Positions 1 through 9,442 of a stretch of 64,000 nt of DNA are shown here, piece by piece. The position numbers and the translations under genes are program-made. How positions within the stretch are numbered: the first letter of the stretch is position 1; every line of letters begins with the position of its first letter. Source of the stretch: Mucilaginibacter frigoritolerans (GTDB lineage Bacteria; Bacteroidota; Bacteroidia; Sphingobacteriales; Sphingobacteriaceae); contig NZ_VLLI01000002.1 in NCBI RefSeq assembly GCF_007830615.1, forward strand, positions 124,001-188,000, in the 5' to 3' direction. The notes beneath the pieces were generated by a model that did not search any database, was not told where the DNA came from, and worked only from the letters and a program-made list of their open reading frames with translations.

Positions 1-1
1 A

Positions 2-247
2 AAAATTTTAGACGATGGTATTAAAAACGGCACCTTTTTTAAGGATACCGATACCCCGTTAGCAATAGCTACAATTTTTGGCACCAAAAACTACATTATT
101 AATACCCCTAATATATCATCGCTGATGTTGGGGCATGATGTGCGGGACGAGAAGTATTTGGAAGAACAACTGAAACCCCGTGTAAAGACCTATATGAAAC
201 GACTTATAAAAGCTTACTTAGTGAATGACAATGACAACACAAAATAA
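2..247 (+). CDS. TetR/AcrR-family regulator, C-terminal fragment
   Basis: The window opens inside this gene; 81 codons remain up to a TAA stop at 245. The visible part is helical, with a GTFFKDTD stretch, an IFGTKN segment and a Lys/Arg-rich tail, which resembles the ligand-binding end of TetR regulators. The DNA-binding helix-turn-helix would lie outside the window, so the family call is an inference from this tail and from position. It overlaps the start of the TolC-like gene by 23 nt, which implies co-transcription. TetR genes often head TolC-HlyD-EmrB operons in Bacteroidota and usually repress them. Confidence 0.6.
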   Translation, partial: KILDDGIKNGTFFKDTDTPLAIATIFGTKNYIINTPNISSLMLGHDVRDEKYLEEQLKPRVKTYMKRLIKAYLVNDNDNTK

Positions 248-1601
248 CAAAAAACCCGACCCACACTTACTTAAAAACGTGATCACAATTTTAAAAAGCT
301 ATGCTGTTCCTGCTTTGGTAATCACCATGCTGTTTGGAACAACAGCAATGGCACAAGACAGGACAATCACCTTGAAAGAGGCTGTTACCCTTGGCATTCA
401 AAACAGCAAAACTTTAAAGCTTTCCAAATCAAAAATTGATGAAGCTATTTCGCAGTACGAACAGGCAAAAGACAAATCTTTGCCCAGCGCAAGCGCAAGC
501 TTTGGCTATGACCGCGCAGAGATTCCTGCAAATACCATTAAATTTGGAACTGCAAGCATCGGATTGCCTAAAAATGACAACGCATGGCTGGGTACCGTAT
601 CAGCAAGTGAAACCATATTGGGCGCTCACAAACTAAAATATGCGCGTGAATCAACCGAGTTGTTGAGCCAGGTATCACGTTTGGATGCGGACAATGATAA
701 AGACCAAATTACTTATGATGTTATAAGCTCTTATTATAACTTATATAAAGTACTGCAAAGTAAAAAGGTAGTTCAGCAAAACCTTAACTCAATTGATCAG
801 CAGATTAAACAATCTCAAAGATTTTTTGACCAGGGTTTAGTTACCAAAAATGACGTTTTACGTTTTCAGTTACAGCGTGCAAACATCGAGCTGAACGGTA
901 TTGATCTGGAAACCAATCGTAAAATCATCAACTATAACCTTGATATTATGCTTGGCTTGCCAGAAAACACTAACCTGGCAATTGATACCATAACAGAAGC
1001 CGACCGTCAGCTGGCGCCTTTAACTAATTACATTGATACTGCTATGCTAAACCGTATTGAACTTAAACAATATGATTTGCGTACCCAGGTTGCTGAAACC
1101 AGCATTAAAGATGTGAAAGCTAACGCTATGCCAACCCTGGCAGCATCGGCACAAGCTTACTACGTTGGTATTGCAGCTGATCCGCTTCCAAAAACCGGCA
1201 CCTACATAACACCTATCGTTTTCGGGCTTAACTTATCATGGAATTTTTCGACCCTTTGGAATAACAAAAACAAAGTAACTCAGGCTAAAATTCAACGTGA
1301 AGAAGTAATTGAAACCAAAAACATAGCCATTGATAATGTTAAAAAAGAAGTAAACCAGGACTATCAAAACTACACGATGGCTTTGGATAAAATAAAGCTT
1401 TTACAAACATCCATTGATCAGGCTGGTGAAAACAATAAAATATTGGAATCAAAATATAAAAGCAATATCGCTTCGGCAACTGACCGTGTAGATGCTGAAA
1501 CATTGCTCTATCAGGCCGAAATAAACCTTGAATTAGCAAAAGCTGATGCAGGACTGGCTTATTATACTTTACTAAAATCTACCGGAAAACTTAACAAATA
1601 A
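225..1601 (+). CDS. TolC-family outer membrane efflux protein
   Basis: Outer-membrane channel of a tripartite exporter, 458 residues, the normal size for TolC/OEP proteins. A long charged start is followed by a hydrophobic stretch (about residues 26-42) and a likely signal-peptidase site after AMA (about residue 43). The mature part shows the two-repeat OEP pattern: two long helical halves (about 50-235 and 265-455) rich in Gln, Lys and Glu, each interrupted by strand-like segments. It overlaps the TetR-like gene upstream and is followed 32 nt later by the adaptor gene, so the three transport genes form one operon. Substrate cannot be read from sequence. The second ATG at 231 is an equally possible start. 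Confidence 0.9.
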   Translation: MTMTTQNNKKPDPHLLKNVITILKSYAVPALVITMLFGTTAMAQDRTITLKEAVTLGIQNSKTLKLSKSKIDEAISQYEQAKDKSLPSASASFGYDRAEIPANTIKFGTASIGLPKNDNAWLGTVSASETILGAHKLKYARESTELLSQVSRLDADNDKDQITYDVISSYYNLYKVLQSKKVVQQNLNSIDQQIKQSQRFFDQGLVTKNDVLRFQLQRANIELNGIDLETNRKIINYNLDIMLGLPENTNLAIDTITEADRQLAPLTNYIDTAMLNRIELKQYDLRTQVAETSIKDVKANAMPTLAASAQAYYVGIAADPLPKTGTYITPIVFGLNLSWNFSTLWNNKNKVTQAKIQREEVIETKNIAIDNVKKEVNQDYQNYTMALDKIKLLQTSIDQAGENNKILESKYKSNIASATDRVDAETLLYQAEINLELAKADAGLAYYTLLKSTGKLNK

Positions 1602-1633
1602 TAGAAACCTCACAATACAAAAACATACATACA

Positions 1634-2698
1634 ATGGCAAAGGCACACGAAACACAGGAAAACGAAACTAAAAAGAAACCTAATAAAGTACTCCCTATTA
1701 TATTGGGTACCATACTTGTAATAGGTATCATTTTCGGGGTTAAAGAATATATCTATTACGGCAAACACGTAGACACTGATGATGCACAGATTGATGGCGA
1801 CATCAGCCCGGTAGTAGCACGTGTTGGCGGATATGTTGACAGCATTTATTTTGAAGAAAACACACACGTTAACAGAGACCAAATGCTGGTAAAAATTGAC
1901 GACAAGGACTATAAAATAAAATTAGAGCAGGCATTAGCTGCTAAAACAGGCGCAAGTGCAAACATTAACGTTGGTGAATCACAGATTTTTGCTAACACTG
2001 CCAATTCATCAAGCGCTAAGGCACAAGTTGAATCAGCTGCTGCACGTTTAGATAAAACCAACAAAGATTATCAGCGTTATGCAAACCTGGTAAAAGACGG
2101 ATCTGTTACCCAACAACAATTTGACCAGGCAAAAGCTGATCTGGAAGTAGCACAGGCTACTTACAAAGCAGCTCAGGAGCAATATAAAGCAGCTTTGGAG
2201 CAAGTTGGAACTACAAAGAGCCAATTGAATGTTACCCACACAGGTGTTGATCAAAGACAAGTTGATGTTGATTATGCAAAACTACAGTTATCATACACTG
2301 TAGTTAAATCACCGGCAAGTGGTATCGTTTCAAAAAAGAATGTTCAGGTAGGTCAATTAGTTCAGGCTGGACAAACTTTATTCTCAGTTGTAAATGATAA
2401 CAGCATTTACATTACCGCCAACTTTAAAGAAACTCAGCTGGATAAAATCCGCGACGGACAAAAAGTTGATGTTGAGGTTGATGCTTTCCCTGAATTAAAA
2501 TTAAGCGGAAGCGTTTACAATTTCTCGCCAGCTACAGGTGCTAAATTCTCTTTATTACCTCCGGATAATGCTACAGGTAACTTTGTGAAGGTAGTACAAC
2601 GTATTCCTGTTAAAATAAAAATTAACGGAAGCAAAGAAGATTTGGACAAATTACGCCCGGGTATGAGCGTAAATGTTTCTGTAATAGTTAAAGAATAA
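1634..2698 (+). CDS. emrA: HlyD/EmrA-family periplasmic adaptor
   Basis: Membrane-fusion protein joining the inner-membrane pump to the TolC-like channel. Residues 1-18 are charged and cytoplasmic, residues about 21-42 form one membrane helix, then the DTDDAQIDGDISPV segment opens the biotinyl-lipoyl half-domain typical of EmrA. A coiled-coil hairpin follows (about 90-215, repeated KAQ/ADLEVAQA heptads), then the second lipoyl half with the SPASGIVSKKNVQVGQ motif and a beta-barrel domain. The length of 354 aa fits EmrA. It sits between the channel and pump genes. The gene symbol is by family; the exported compound is unknown. Confidence 0.9.
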   Translation: MAKAHETQENETKKKPNKVLPIILGTILVIGIIFGVKEYIYYGKHVDTDDAQIDGDISPVVARVGGYVDSIYFEENTHVNRDQMLVKIDDKDYKIKLEQALAAKTGASANINVGESQIFANTANSSSAKAQVESAAARLDKTNKDYQRYANLVKDGSVTQQQFDQAKADLEVAQATYKAAQEQYKAALEQVGTTKSQLNVTHTGVDQRQVDVDYAKLQLSYTVVKSPASGIVSKKNVQVGQLVQAGQTLFSVVNDNSIYITANFKETQLDKIRDGQKVDVEVDAFPELKLSGSVYNFSPATGAKFSLLPPDNATGNFVKVVQRIPVKIKINGSKEDLDKLRPGMSVNVSVIVKE

Positions 2699-2793
2699 GT
2701 TTTGAGATCGATAGTCTTGAGTTGATAGTATCTATTTGACTTAAGACTATCAATTTTAAAGTTCAGAAAAAGATAAGTAATAAAAAAATAAAC

Positions 2794-4341
2794 ATGGCTG
2801 AAACTGGCTTTAAAAAATGGATCATCACCATTACGGTTATCGTAGCTTCCTTGCTGGAGCTGATTGATACCACAATTGTGAATGTATCCTTACCCCAAAT
2901 ACAGGGTAATTTGGGCGCAACTCTCGAGGATGTTGCCTGGGTAGTTACCGGTTATTCGGTGGCAAACGTAATTATATTGCCCATGTCAGGCTGGTTAGGA
3001 AGCCGGTTTGGGCGTAAACAATACTTTATTACCTCTATTATTGTATTCACCATAGCCTCTTTTTTATGCGGAAACGCTACCGGCTTAAACGAACTGGTTT
3101 TGTTCCGTATTATACAAGGCGTTGCAGGGGGCGGATTAATCTCCACCTCACAGGCAATTTTGGTTGAAACATGGCCACGTGAGCAAATTGGTACAGCAAC
3201 AGCACTATTCGGCTTAGGCGCGGTTGTAGGGCCCACTGTAGGACCTACAATAGGTGGTTATATTACCGACCACGCTACCTGGAGGTGGATATTTTATGTA
3301 AACATTCCGGTAGGTGCCATTGCCGCATTTTGTGCATACACCTTTATAAGAGAAACACCGAAAGAGGCGAAAGGAAAACCGATAGACTGGTGGGGCATTG
3401 CGCTTTTAGCCATTTCGGTTGGAAGCTTACAAACCATTTTGGAAAAAGGTGAATCGGAAGATTGGTTTGCAAAAACATACATCCTGATCCTTACTATTGC
3501 TGCAGTACTTGGTGTAATCTGCTTTATATGGCGCGAGTTGAGTACGGAGCACCCGATAGTAAACTTCAGCATTATGCGGCATCGAAGTTTTGCCGTGGGT
3601 ATGTTTACCTCATTTGTTTTAGGTTTCGGGCTCTATGGCTCGGTGTTCGTATTCCCGGTGTTTTGCCAGAACCTATTGGGCTTTACCGCACAACAAACAG
3701 GCGAGCTACTGTTCCCGGGTGGGTTATGTACCATTATCATGATGCCGTTTATCGGTAAAATGCTAAATGCGGGCATCCCGGCTCAGTTTATGGCTACCAT
3801 AGGCATGTTTTTGTTCTTTGTGTTTACCACAATGCTTAGTCATTCAACATTGGCAACCGGGCAGCAGGATGTGTTAATTCCGCTTTTAATAAGAGGGGTA
3901 GGTATGGCACTGTTATTTGTTCCACTTACAACCCTGGCCATTGCCGATTTGAAAGGGCCGGAACTTGGACAAGGTACAGGCCTAAACAACATGATGCGTC
4001 AGTTAGGTGGTTCTTTTGGTATAGCTGTATTAACAACTATTATCCACATCAGAACAGCTACACACCGCAGTAACCTGTTAACTAATATCAATCCATATAA
4101 CAACGCCTTTAATCAGCGGCTTAACATGTTGCAGCAGGCTTTTATAGCCAAAGGTAAATCAGCATCTGATGCTATTCATATGGCTTATGCAGCTATTGAA
4201 GGGGCGGTGAGCAGGCAATCCCTGTTGCTGACCTATGATGATGCTTATTGGATATCAGGCTTAGTAATGCTATTTTCTATACCATTACTTTATTTACAGC
4301 CATTTAAAAAGGCTGTTAAAATGCCGGTAGACGCCCATTAA
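2794..4341 (+). CDS. emrB: EmrB/QacA-type MFS multidrug exporter (DHA2, 14 TM)
   Basis: Inner-membrane proton-driven drug exporter of the DHA2 group. 515 residues with about 14 hydrophobic helices. The first helix has the LLELIDTTIVNVSLP motif of EmrB (acidic residue inside TM1), loop 2-3 has the MFS motif SGWLGSRFGRKQYF, and helix 5 has the antiporter motif GLGAVVGPTVGPTIGG. The gene lies 95 nt after the adaptor gene and ends at a strong hairpin, so it is the last gene of the efflux operon. All the diagnostic motifs are present; the substrate is not predictable. Confidence 0.93.
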   Translation: MAETGFKKWIITITVIVASLLELIDTTIVNVSLPQIQGNLGATLEDVAWVVTGYSVANVIILPMSGWLGSRFGRKQYFITSIIVFTIASFLCGNATGLNELVLFRIIQGVAGGGLISTSQAILVETWPREQIGTATALFGLGAVVGPTVGPTIGGYITDHATWRWIFYVNIPVGAIAAFCAYTFIRETPKEAKGKPIDWWGIALLAISVGSLQTILEKGESEDWFAKTYILILTIAAVLGVICFIWRELSTEHPIVNFSIMRHRSFAVGMFTSFVLGFGLYGSVFVFPVFCQNLLGFTAQQTGELLFPGGLCTIIMMPFIGKMLNAGIPAQFMATIGMFLFFVFTTMLSHSTLATGQQDVLIPLLIRGVGMALLFVPLTTLAIADLKGPELGQGTGLNNMMRQLGGSFGIAVLTTIIHIRTATHRSNLLTNINPYNNAFNQRLNMLQQAFIAKGKSASDAIHMAYAAIEGAVSRQSLLLTYDDAYWISGLVMLFSIPLLYLQPFKKAVKMPVDAH

Positions 4342-4346
4342 AAAGT

Positions 4347-4380
4347 GAAAAGCCGTTTGCTTTATCAGCAGACGGCTTTC
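4347..4380 (+). terminator. Hairpin terminator after emrB
   Basis: Inverted repeat with arms AAAGCCGTTTGC and GCAGACGGCTTT (one G-T wobble) and a 7-nt loop, 7 nt after the emrB stop. No long T-run follows, as is common for Bacteroidota terminators. Confidence 0.7.
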
Positions 4381-4730
4381 CCCAAAAAACTTACAATTAA
4401 AATTTTATCAGCCCCCGGAGATTGTGTCCCCGGCTTATTTAATCTAGGTCATAAATTTACAAGTTTTAAACCGAGAAAAGCAAATTTTATTTAATTACAA
4501 AATAGTATTTATGAAGAAAAGATGAAATTTTTCGACAATCGTTAAATTATTTCATCTTTTTTAAACTATTTGTTTACAATACTGCTGATTAACGAGCTGG
4601 CGAACTTTAAAACAAGTATTTTCAAGCAAACTATAAATTTATAAAGCGCCGGATTTTGTAAGTAATAAGCTTAAAAAAGCACTGATTTAGGGCCAAAAAC
4701 GCGATAAATATTTTTTTTAAAAAATATCTT
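4381..4730. other. Gene-free AT-rich spacer before tRNA-Asp
   Basis: About 350 bases of AT-rich sequence between the efflux operon terminator and the tRNA promoter. I see no open frame, repeat or hairpin of note in it. Confidence 0.6.
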
Positions 4731-4758
4731 GTGTAATTAAAATAGGTACGTATATTTG
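4731..4758 (+). promoter_or_regulatory. Bacteroidota-type promoter of tRNA-Asp
   Basis: A TATATTTG box (4751-4758) matching the Bacteroidota -7 consensus TAnnTTTG lies 11 nt before the tRNA start, with TTGTG at 4731-4735 as the -33 element. Confidence 0.6.
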
Positions 4759-4769
4759 CAATCCCAAAC

Positions 4770-4846
4770 GGAGTGGTAGTTCAGCTGGTTAGAATACATG
4801 CCTGTCACGCATGGGGTCGCGGGTTCGAGTCCCGTCCATTCCGCCA
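4770..4846 (+). tRNA. tRNA-Asp (anticodon GTC), CCA encoded
   Basis: 77-nt cloverleaf. The acceptor arm pairs GGAGTGG with CCATTCC, the discriminator is G, and CCA is encoded at 4844-4846. The anticodon loop CTGTCAC carries GTC, and the T loop has GGTTCGAGTCC. It serves as the attachment gene of the downstream island: its last 25 nt lie within the 30-bp repeat that recurs at 44285-44314, and integration restored an intact tRNA. Confidence 0.96.
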
Positions 4847-4851
4847 AAAGC
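4822..4851 (+). repeat. attL: tRNA-Asp 3' end, left end of the island
   Basis: A 30-bp identical direct repeat with 44285-44314. It covers the T arm, acceptor 3' strand and CCA of tRNA-Asp plus five further bases. The integrase gene starts about 240 bp inside. This is the standard layout of a tRNA-integrated element. Confidence 0.92.
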
Positions 4852-4866
4852 ATTTTAAAAATGTTC

Positions 4867-4902
4867 AAAAGCCTTTAAATCATATGATTTAGAGGCTTTT
4901 TT
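4867..4902 (+). terminator. tRNA-Asp terminator supplied by the island
   Basis: 16-bp stem (4867-4882 with 4885-4900, one wobble) around CATATG, followed by Ts: a clear rho-independent terminator. It lies on the island side of attL. A different hairpin using the same AAAAGCC start lies at the right end (44309-44338), so integration exchanges the tRNA terminator. Confidence 0.8.
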
Positions 4903-4948
4903 GGTTTTAAGCCCCTCCAAAGCGACCCGGATTATTCAATATTTAAGC

Positions 4949-4968
4949 GCGTCATTCATGACGTCTTT
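4949..4968 (+). repeat. Candidate integrase arm-type site, left end
   Basis: A 20-bp sequence (GCGTCATTC[A/G]TG[A/G]CGTCTTT) matched at 18 of 20 positions and in the same orientation at 44220-44239, just inside the other island end. A partly inverted version (AAAGACGCGCTT) follows near 4980. Position and duplication suggest an integrase or accessory-factor binding site; binding is an inference. Confidence 0.5.
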
Positions 4969-5092
4969 AAAATTGGAAAAAAAGACGCGCTTAAATCAGT
5001 ATAATTAACTGACTGTCAACATGTTCAAAGATTAAACATCTTGATTTAAAGACGCTGCATTTCGACATTTGTTTAACCCTTTAATGTTCGTT

Positions 5093-6313
5093 ATGTTAGA
5101 AAAAAGCTTCGGGCTGTTCTTCTTTCTGAAGAAACCCAAAAATGAAAAAGGAAATGCCAGGTACATTTACCTGCGTTTAACAGTTGATGGCATATCAAAG
5201 GATGTGGCCACTAAAAGGCAATGGGATAACCTGCGCTGGAATGCTTCGGCAGGCCGTGCGACCGGCTTAAAAGAAGATGCAAAAGCACTTAACAGTTACC
5301 TGGACGTTATGTGTAGCAAGGTCTATCAGGCCAAGAAAATGCTAATGGATGCAGATAAGCCTCTGACTGCTGAAAATCTCAAAAATGTATTGACGGGTCA
5401 AGGCGAAGAAAAGCGAATGATCCTTGCAGCGTTCAAGCACCACAATGAGCAAATGAAAGCCCTGGTTGGCCAGGAGTTCACCCCATCTACCTTAATGCGT
5501 TATAAGACCGCGCACGATCATACAGCAGCTTTTATACAATGGAAATACCAGATGGGTGACCTTGATGTTAAAGAATTGGATTATGAATTTGTTTCGCAGT
5601 TTGCATTTTGGTTGAAGAGTGTCAGGAAGTGCGGGCATAATGCAACAATGAAATATCTCGGCAATCTCAAAAAAATCGTGTTGGAGTGCATTAAAAAAGG
5701 TTGGCTGCTTAAAGATCCGTTTGCAGGATTTAAAACTAACAAGAAAGAAGTAATCCGCGTTGCGCTCACTAAAGAAGAACTGAATAATATTGCCTGCAAA
5801 GAATTTGGAACCGACAGGCTGAACCATGTACGTGATATTTTTCTTTTCAGCTGTTATACCGGTTTAGCCTATATAGATGTTTACCAATTGAGGCGCTCTG
5901 ATCTGGTTACAGGTGTAGATGGTGGTAAGTGGATTGTAACGACCCGTCAGAAAACAGAATCTGCTACACGCTTACCGTTGCTGCCAGCAGCATTGAACAT
6001 TATTGCTAAGTATGAGGATGACCCTAAATGTATAAATAAAGGCTTAGTTCTCCCTGTGCTAACTAACCAGAAAATGAATTCCTACCTGAAAGAGATCGCT
6101 GACAGTTGCACGATTACTAAAAATTTAACCTTCCACATCGCTCGACATACGTTCGCCACAACGGTAACATTAAGTAATGGGGTTCCAATCGAAACTGTTT
6201 CCAAAATGTTAGGCCATAAATCGCTCAAGCAAACGCAGCACTATGCTAAGATTGTGGACTTGAAAATCAGTGAGGATATGGCCGCCCTAAAAGGAAAGTT
6301 AGCAACAATATGA
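5093..6313 (+). CDS. Tyrosine-type site-specific integrase of the island
   Basis: Recombinase expected to join attL and attR of this island. 406 aa from the chosen ATG; ATG 5084 and a TTG at 5069 are alternatives, and the chosen start gives the MLEKSFGLFFFL opening usual in the family. Domains in order are an arm-binding region (about 1-85), a SAM-like core-binding region (about 100-200) and the catalytic region (about 210-395), with HIARHTFATT, MLGHKSLKQTQHYAK and the Tyr nucleophile. The place of the first catalytic Arg reads TGLAYIDV; IntDOT of CTnDOT is also known to lack this Arg, so this is the Bacteroidota subtype and not a defect. It lies next to attL, and a second, different integrase is at 39423. 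Confidence 0.92.
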   Translation: MLEKSFGLFFFLKKPKNEKGNARYIYLRLTVDGISKDVATKRQWDNLRWNASAGRATGLKEDAKALNSYLDVMCSKVYQAKKMLMDADKPLTAENLKNVLTGQGEEKRMILAAFKHHNEQMKALVGQEFTPSTLMRYKTAHDHTAAFIQWKYQMGDLDVKELDYEFVSQFAFWLKSVRKCGHNATMKYLGNLKKIVLECIKKGWLLKDPFAGFKTNKKEVIRVALTKEELNNIACKEFGTDRLNHVRDIFLFSCYTGLAYIDVYQLRRSDLVTGVDGGKWIVTTRQKTESATRLPLLPAALNIIAKYEDDPKCINKGLVLPVLTNQKMNSYLKEIADSCTITKNLTFHIARHTFATTVTLSNGVPIETVSKMLGHKSLKQTQHYAKIVDLKISEDMAALKGKLATI

Positions 6314-6953
6314 TCGGTCTGCAAAATAAAATATGTATAATTTTGAAAATATTAGAGGTGCTCTAACGATATATCTCCATTCAAGCTTATATTGAAGGTA
6401 AGCTAATTAGATTTGAACTGTTGCAAGTTATGCAACAGTTCAATAGAATGTAAAAAGATTTCGCCATAGTCCTCATTAAGCAATATACTGTTGTTCGGAA
6501 TCTACAATTTTATCAATATAACTGACAAAGGCAGGAACGGTCAAGGATTCCTTGACAATTCAAAATGAGATGATCAAGCACTATGTGGGGATTATGATGA
6601 ATGAGACCACACTATTTCGGCGCAAGACTATAAAGTATATTTGTGAATAAAATCAAGCGGCTACAGAAAGTGAGCTTAATAAAATAGTGTTGCTATCAAG
6701 CTTAAGTTTACTTTTCAGTCGTTTTTGCCCTACTAATACATGCTTGCTTTACTTTACTTCCGAAGCTGATAATGTTCAGTTATCATTTGTCGGCTTATCT
6801 AAGTACCTTTTTATGTCAGAATAAGCACTGGATACGTCGCCACACCTTATGAGTTTGGAGTGTTCATTACGCCGGATGATGTATAATCTTCTAAAATTAA
6901 TTTATAAGTCCGAAGCAAATTGTATTTTATGTTTAAATAATATCTTTACGATT
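6314..6953. other. Gene-poor spacer with one strong hairpin
   Basis: About 640 bases between the integrase and the first nuclease operon. The clearest feature is a perfect 11-bp stem, GAACTGTTGCA with TGCAACAGTTC (6415-6441, 5-nt loop), about 100 nt after the integrase stop, a possible terminator. Otherwise there are only short interrupted frames. A TATCTTTAC sequence near 6941 could be the -7 box for the gene starting at 6954. Confidence 0.5.
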
Positions 6954-7604
6954 ATGCTTTACCTAAACTACACACTCTTTTTATACGATAAAACTCCCAT
7001 CAAACTGCTCCTGCGGGCGATTGCGGATTACCATGACAGCCACCCGGTTTTCATTGCCGAAATTGGTGACTCAATGAATATTAATTTCAAAAGCCATTAT
7101 GATATTACAGAAATTGAAAACGCTTTTGCAGCACATTTTCCGGATCACGAATACACAGACGATATCTCCAGCGGCAACGAAGAGATTTTATTATCCATAG
7201 ACCGGTTTCAGGAACCGATCAGCGGGAGTGATTGGGGACAGCGATGGAATGAAGATACTTTGATCAGGCAGAAATATTTGGTCAAGAGCAAAGAACCGAC
7301 TGAGAAAGTTATTCCTAACTCCACTTTTTGGGTGCTTTTTGAAGATGACCTGAAGGAATACAAAGTTGATATCCGCCGGGGCATTCGTCCCGGCACCGAC
7401 TTTACCGGATTTTTGGTAGTAAAGGAAGGTGCTACTGAAGGCGAGAAACCCGAGATTCTCTCAGAATTATTACCAGATCAGGGCAGCGCTTTTTGGGAGG
7501 GTGTCCGATTGATGACGCCCGGCATTGATCAGGAGTTTCAGCAATTCCAGCAGGCAAAGAAAAAGAAACGTAGAAAAGATCCAAAAAAAACGAATAATGG
7601 CTAA
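6954..7604 (+). CDS. Unknown protein, first gene of a nuclease operon
   Basis: I do not recognise a family. From the ATG at 6954 it is 216 aa; an ATG at 6849 would add 35 residues that look uncoded. The protein is mixed alpha/beta and acidic in the middle (DDISSGNEE, FEDDLKEYKVD), with a strongly basic Lys/Arg tail (KKKKRRKDPKKT) that could touch nucleic acid. No signal peptide or membrane segment is seen. It overlaps the next gene, coding the TOPRIM-like protein, by 8 nt, so the two are translationally coupled and probably work together. Its role in the operon, such as partner, specificity factor or immunity protein, is open. Confidence 0.75.
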   Translation: MLYLNYTLFLYDKTPIKLLLRAIADYHDSHPVFIAEIGDSMNINFKSHYDITEIENAFAAHFPDHEYTDDISSGNEEILLSIDRFQEPISGSDWGQRWNEDTLIRQKYLVKSKEPTEKVIPNSTFWVLFEDDLKEYKVDIRRGIRPGTDFTGFLVVKEGATEGEKPEILSELLPDQGSAFWEGVRLMTPGIDQEFQQFQQAKKKKRRKDPKKTNNG

Positions 7605-9363
7605 GGTTCCTGAAGCGCTGGTTGAAAATTTAAGCGGAAGATTGATGGGCCGTTTAAAGTTAAAATTATTTCATCTGATTGCTGGTCAGCCAAATCTCAT
7701 GCCCTCCAAAAAGCAATCCATCAGTTATGTAGAAAAGACCGGAAAGCAGTTTTATCCCCTGGGTGAAATGATTGCGGATCTTTTTACCAACGATCATTGT
7801 ACGCTAATAAGTGCCGCGGACTTGGAAAAAAGCGATAATGTCAATTTAATCCTTGATAAACTTGATCGATACCCTTTAGGTAAAGCGGTGTTTGTTGAAG
7901 TGCTGGGTGTTTTTCCCGATATGCCTGTCGGCATTTGGATCAGTAGTTCCCGTAATGATAATGGCCGCAACTTTTATCATCTGTTGATTGTGGAAGATGG
8001 GAAATTTCCTGAGCAACTTTTAAACCATATCAATTTACAAGTTTCCGAACAGGATCGATCTGCGGCATTTTCATATTTCGCGGCGGGTAAAATTCAAACC
8101 CTTTCAGGGACAGAGTGTATTGCGACTGATGACCCTTGGGTTAATTTGGTTTTTAAGGTGCTTAATCATGTTGTCACTAATCATAAAGAATCAACGATCT
8201 CAATGGATCAACTCATTGAAAATAAATGGGATCAACAACTGGCTGACGATGATTTCGTAGTGGACGACCAGGAATGTATGGATCGGATTATTCAGGTTCG
8301 GGATGGCCTGATTAGAGCAACAGTCGGTTTAGCGGATCTCAAATATGTTAAGCCGTTTAGCTATGAAAAATGCTTTGATCTCCGTTTGCATGATTTACAG
8401 GCCGCCTTGCAGATCGCTGAAACGATTATTAAGGGGGGAATCTTAGTTTATGCTAAGGACGGTTACCTAATCACCAGCGATGACTATCTTTATTACATGG
8501 TGCTTCGCCTTCAAAAAATTAAACAGATCAAGGTGGTTGTATTGGGTGATCCTGTGCCGGAGTATGTGAAAATTCTGAGTTCAGGTGGTTTTGAAACTTT
8601 GCCGCCCCTGCTCCGGTTGCCCGGGCCGGTAGCTAACAGTAGTGGTCTGGAGCAAAACGAAATTCAGTTAGAACGGTTTTTAGATCAATTACGGATCGTC
8701 AATAACACCCGGAGTTTAGTGGATGTCAAATGCGTGGTATTAACCGAAGACCGCCATGGTGATATGCTGGAAAACCTTTTATTAGCTAATGGTTTAGATT
8801 TAGATGAATTAAAAGTCATGTCTTATGAAGGGTGTACGAACGTTGGGGCTTTACCAATTGTAATGAGTACTTTACAGCAGATAAAAACTGATCTGATTTT
8901 TATCATCCATCGGGATGCAGATTACATGTCGGCGGATGAGTTAGCCGAACTTAATCGAAAATTAGGTAAACTGTGCGTGATCCCGTTTATTACCAAAGGC
9001 ACCGATATAGAATCCTATTATCTCAGTATGAATCACGTAAATCATCTTTATCCAAATTTGTCCTTTCCAGTGATTCAGACGCTCCTGGATGAGGCTACCG
9101 TAGCGGCGCGCTCCATCTCTTTAGATCGGTTAAAAAAACACAGATTCGGTAATAAGTATGAGCCGACTTCATTAGAGGCTAATGTGTTAGGTAGTGATTA
9201 TGATGCAAATGTTCCGCGGTATCGCTTAGGCAAAAAAACATTAGGATTATTTACCGGCCTGCTGCAAAAAGAATTGGGTAAAAATCCTGAACTGATCAAG
9301 CCATCCCCATTTCTCCAAGCGGAAGTTTTAAGAATGGTTGCGAACCAACTATGGCCGGAATGA
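7597..9363 (+). CDS. Protein with C-terminal TOPRIM-like nuclease domain
   Basis: 588 aa from the ATG that overlaps the upstream gene; an in-frame ATG at 7525 lies inside that gene and is unlikely. The first two thirds show no domain I know. From about residue 376 the pattern is TOPRIM: a hydrophobic strand ending VVLTEDR (Glu 384), then SYEGCTN, then IFIIHRDADY (Asp 440 and Asp 442, the DxD pair), and later PFITKGTDIESYYL, which resembles the end of TOPRIM domains in OLD-type nucleases. Those acidic residues bind metal in known members. No ABC-type ATPase motif is present, so it is not a standard OLD protein. Likely a DNA- or RNA-cutting or topology enzyme of the three-gene block. Confidence 0.7.
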   Translation: MAKVPEALVENLSGRLMGRLKLKLFHLIAGQPNLMPSKKQSISYVEKTGKQFYPLGEMIADLFTNDHCTLISAADLEKSDNVNLILDKLDRYPLGKAVFVEVLGVFPDMPVGIWISSSRNDNGRNFYHLLIVEDGKFPEQLLNHINLQVSEQDRSAAFSYFAAGKIQTLSGTECIATDDPWVNLVFKVLNHVVTNHKESTISMDQLIENKWDQQLADDDFVVDDQECMDRIIQVRDGLIRATVGLADLKYVKPFSYEKCFDLRLHDLQAALQIAETIIKGGILVYAKDGYLITSDDYLYYMVLRLQKIKQIKVVVLGDPVPEYVKILSSGGFETLPPLLRLPGPVANSSGLEQNEIQLERFLDQLRIVNNTRSLVDVKCVVLTEDRHGDMLENLLLANGLDLDELKVMSYEGCTNVGALPIVMSTLQQIKTDLIFIIHRDADYMSADELAELNRKLGKLCVIPFITKGTDIESYYLSMNHVNHLYPNLSFPVIQTLLDEATVAARSISLDRLKKHRFGNKYEPTSLEANVLGSDYDANVPRYRLGKKTLGLFTGLLQKELGKNPELIKPSPFLQAEVLRMVANQLWPE

Positions 9364-9442
9364 TCAGGGAGTTTTCTAAATCAGCGATTCGGCGCTTATT
9401 AGCGGCCAGATCATTACTTTTACCTTAACCAAAACACCTTCC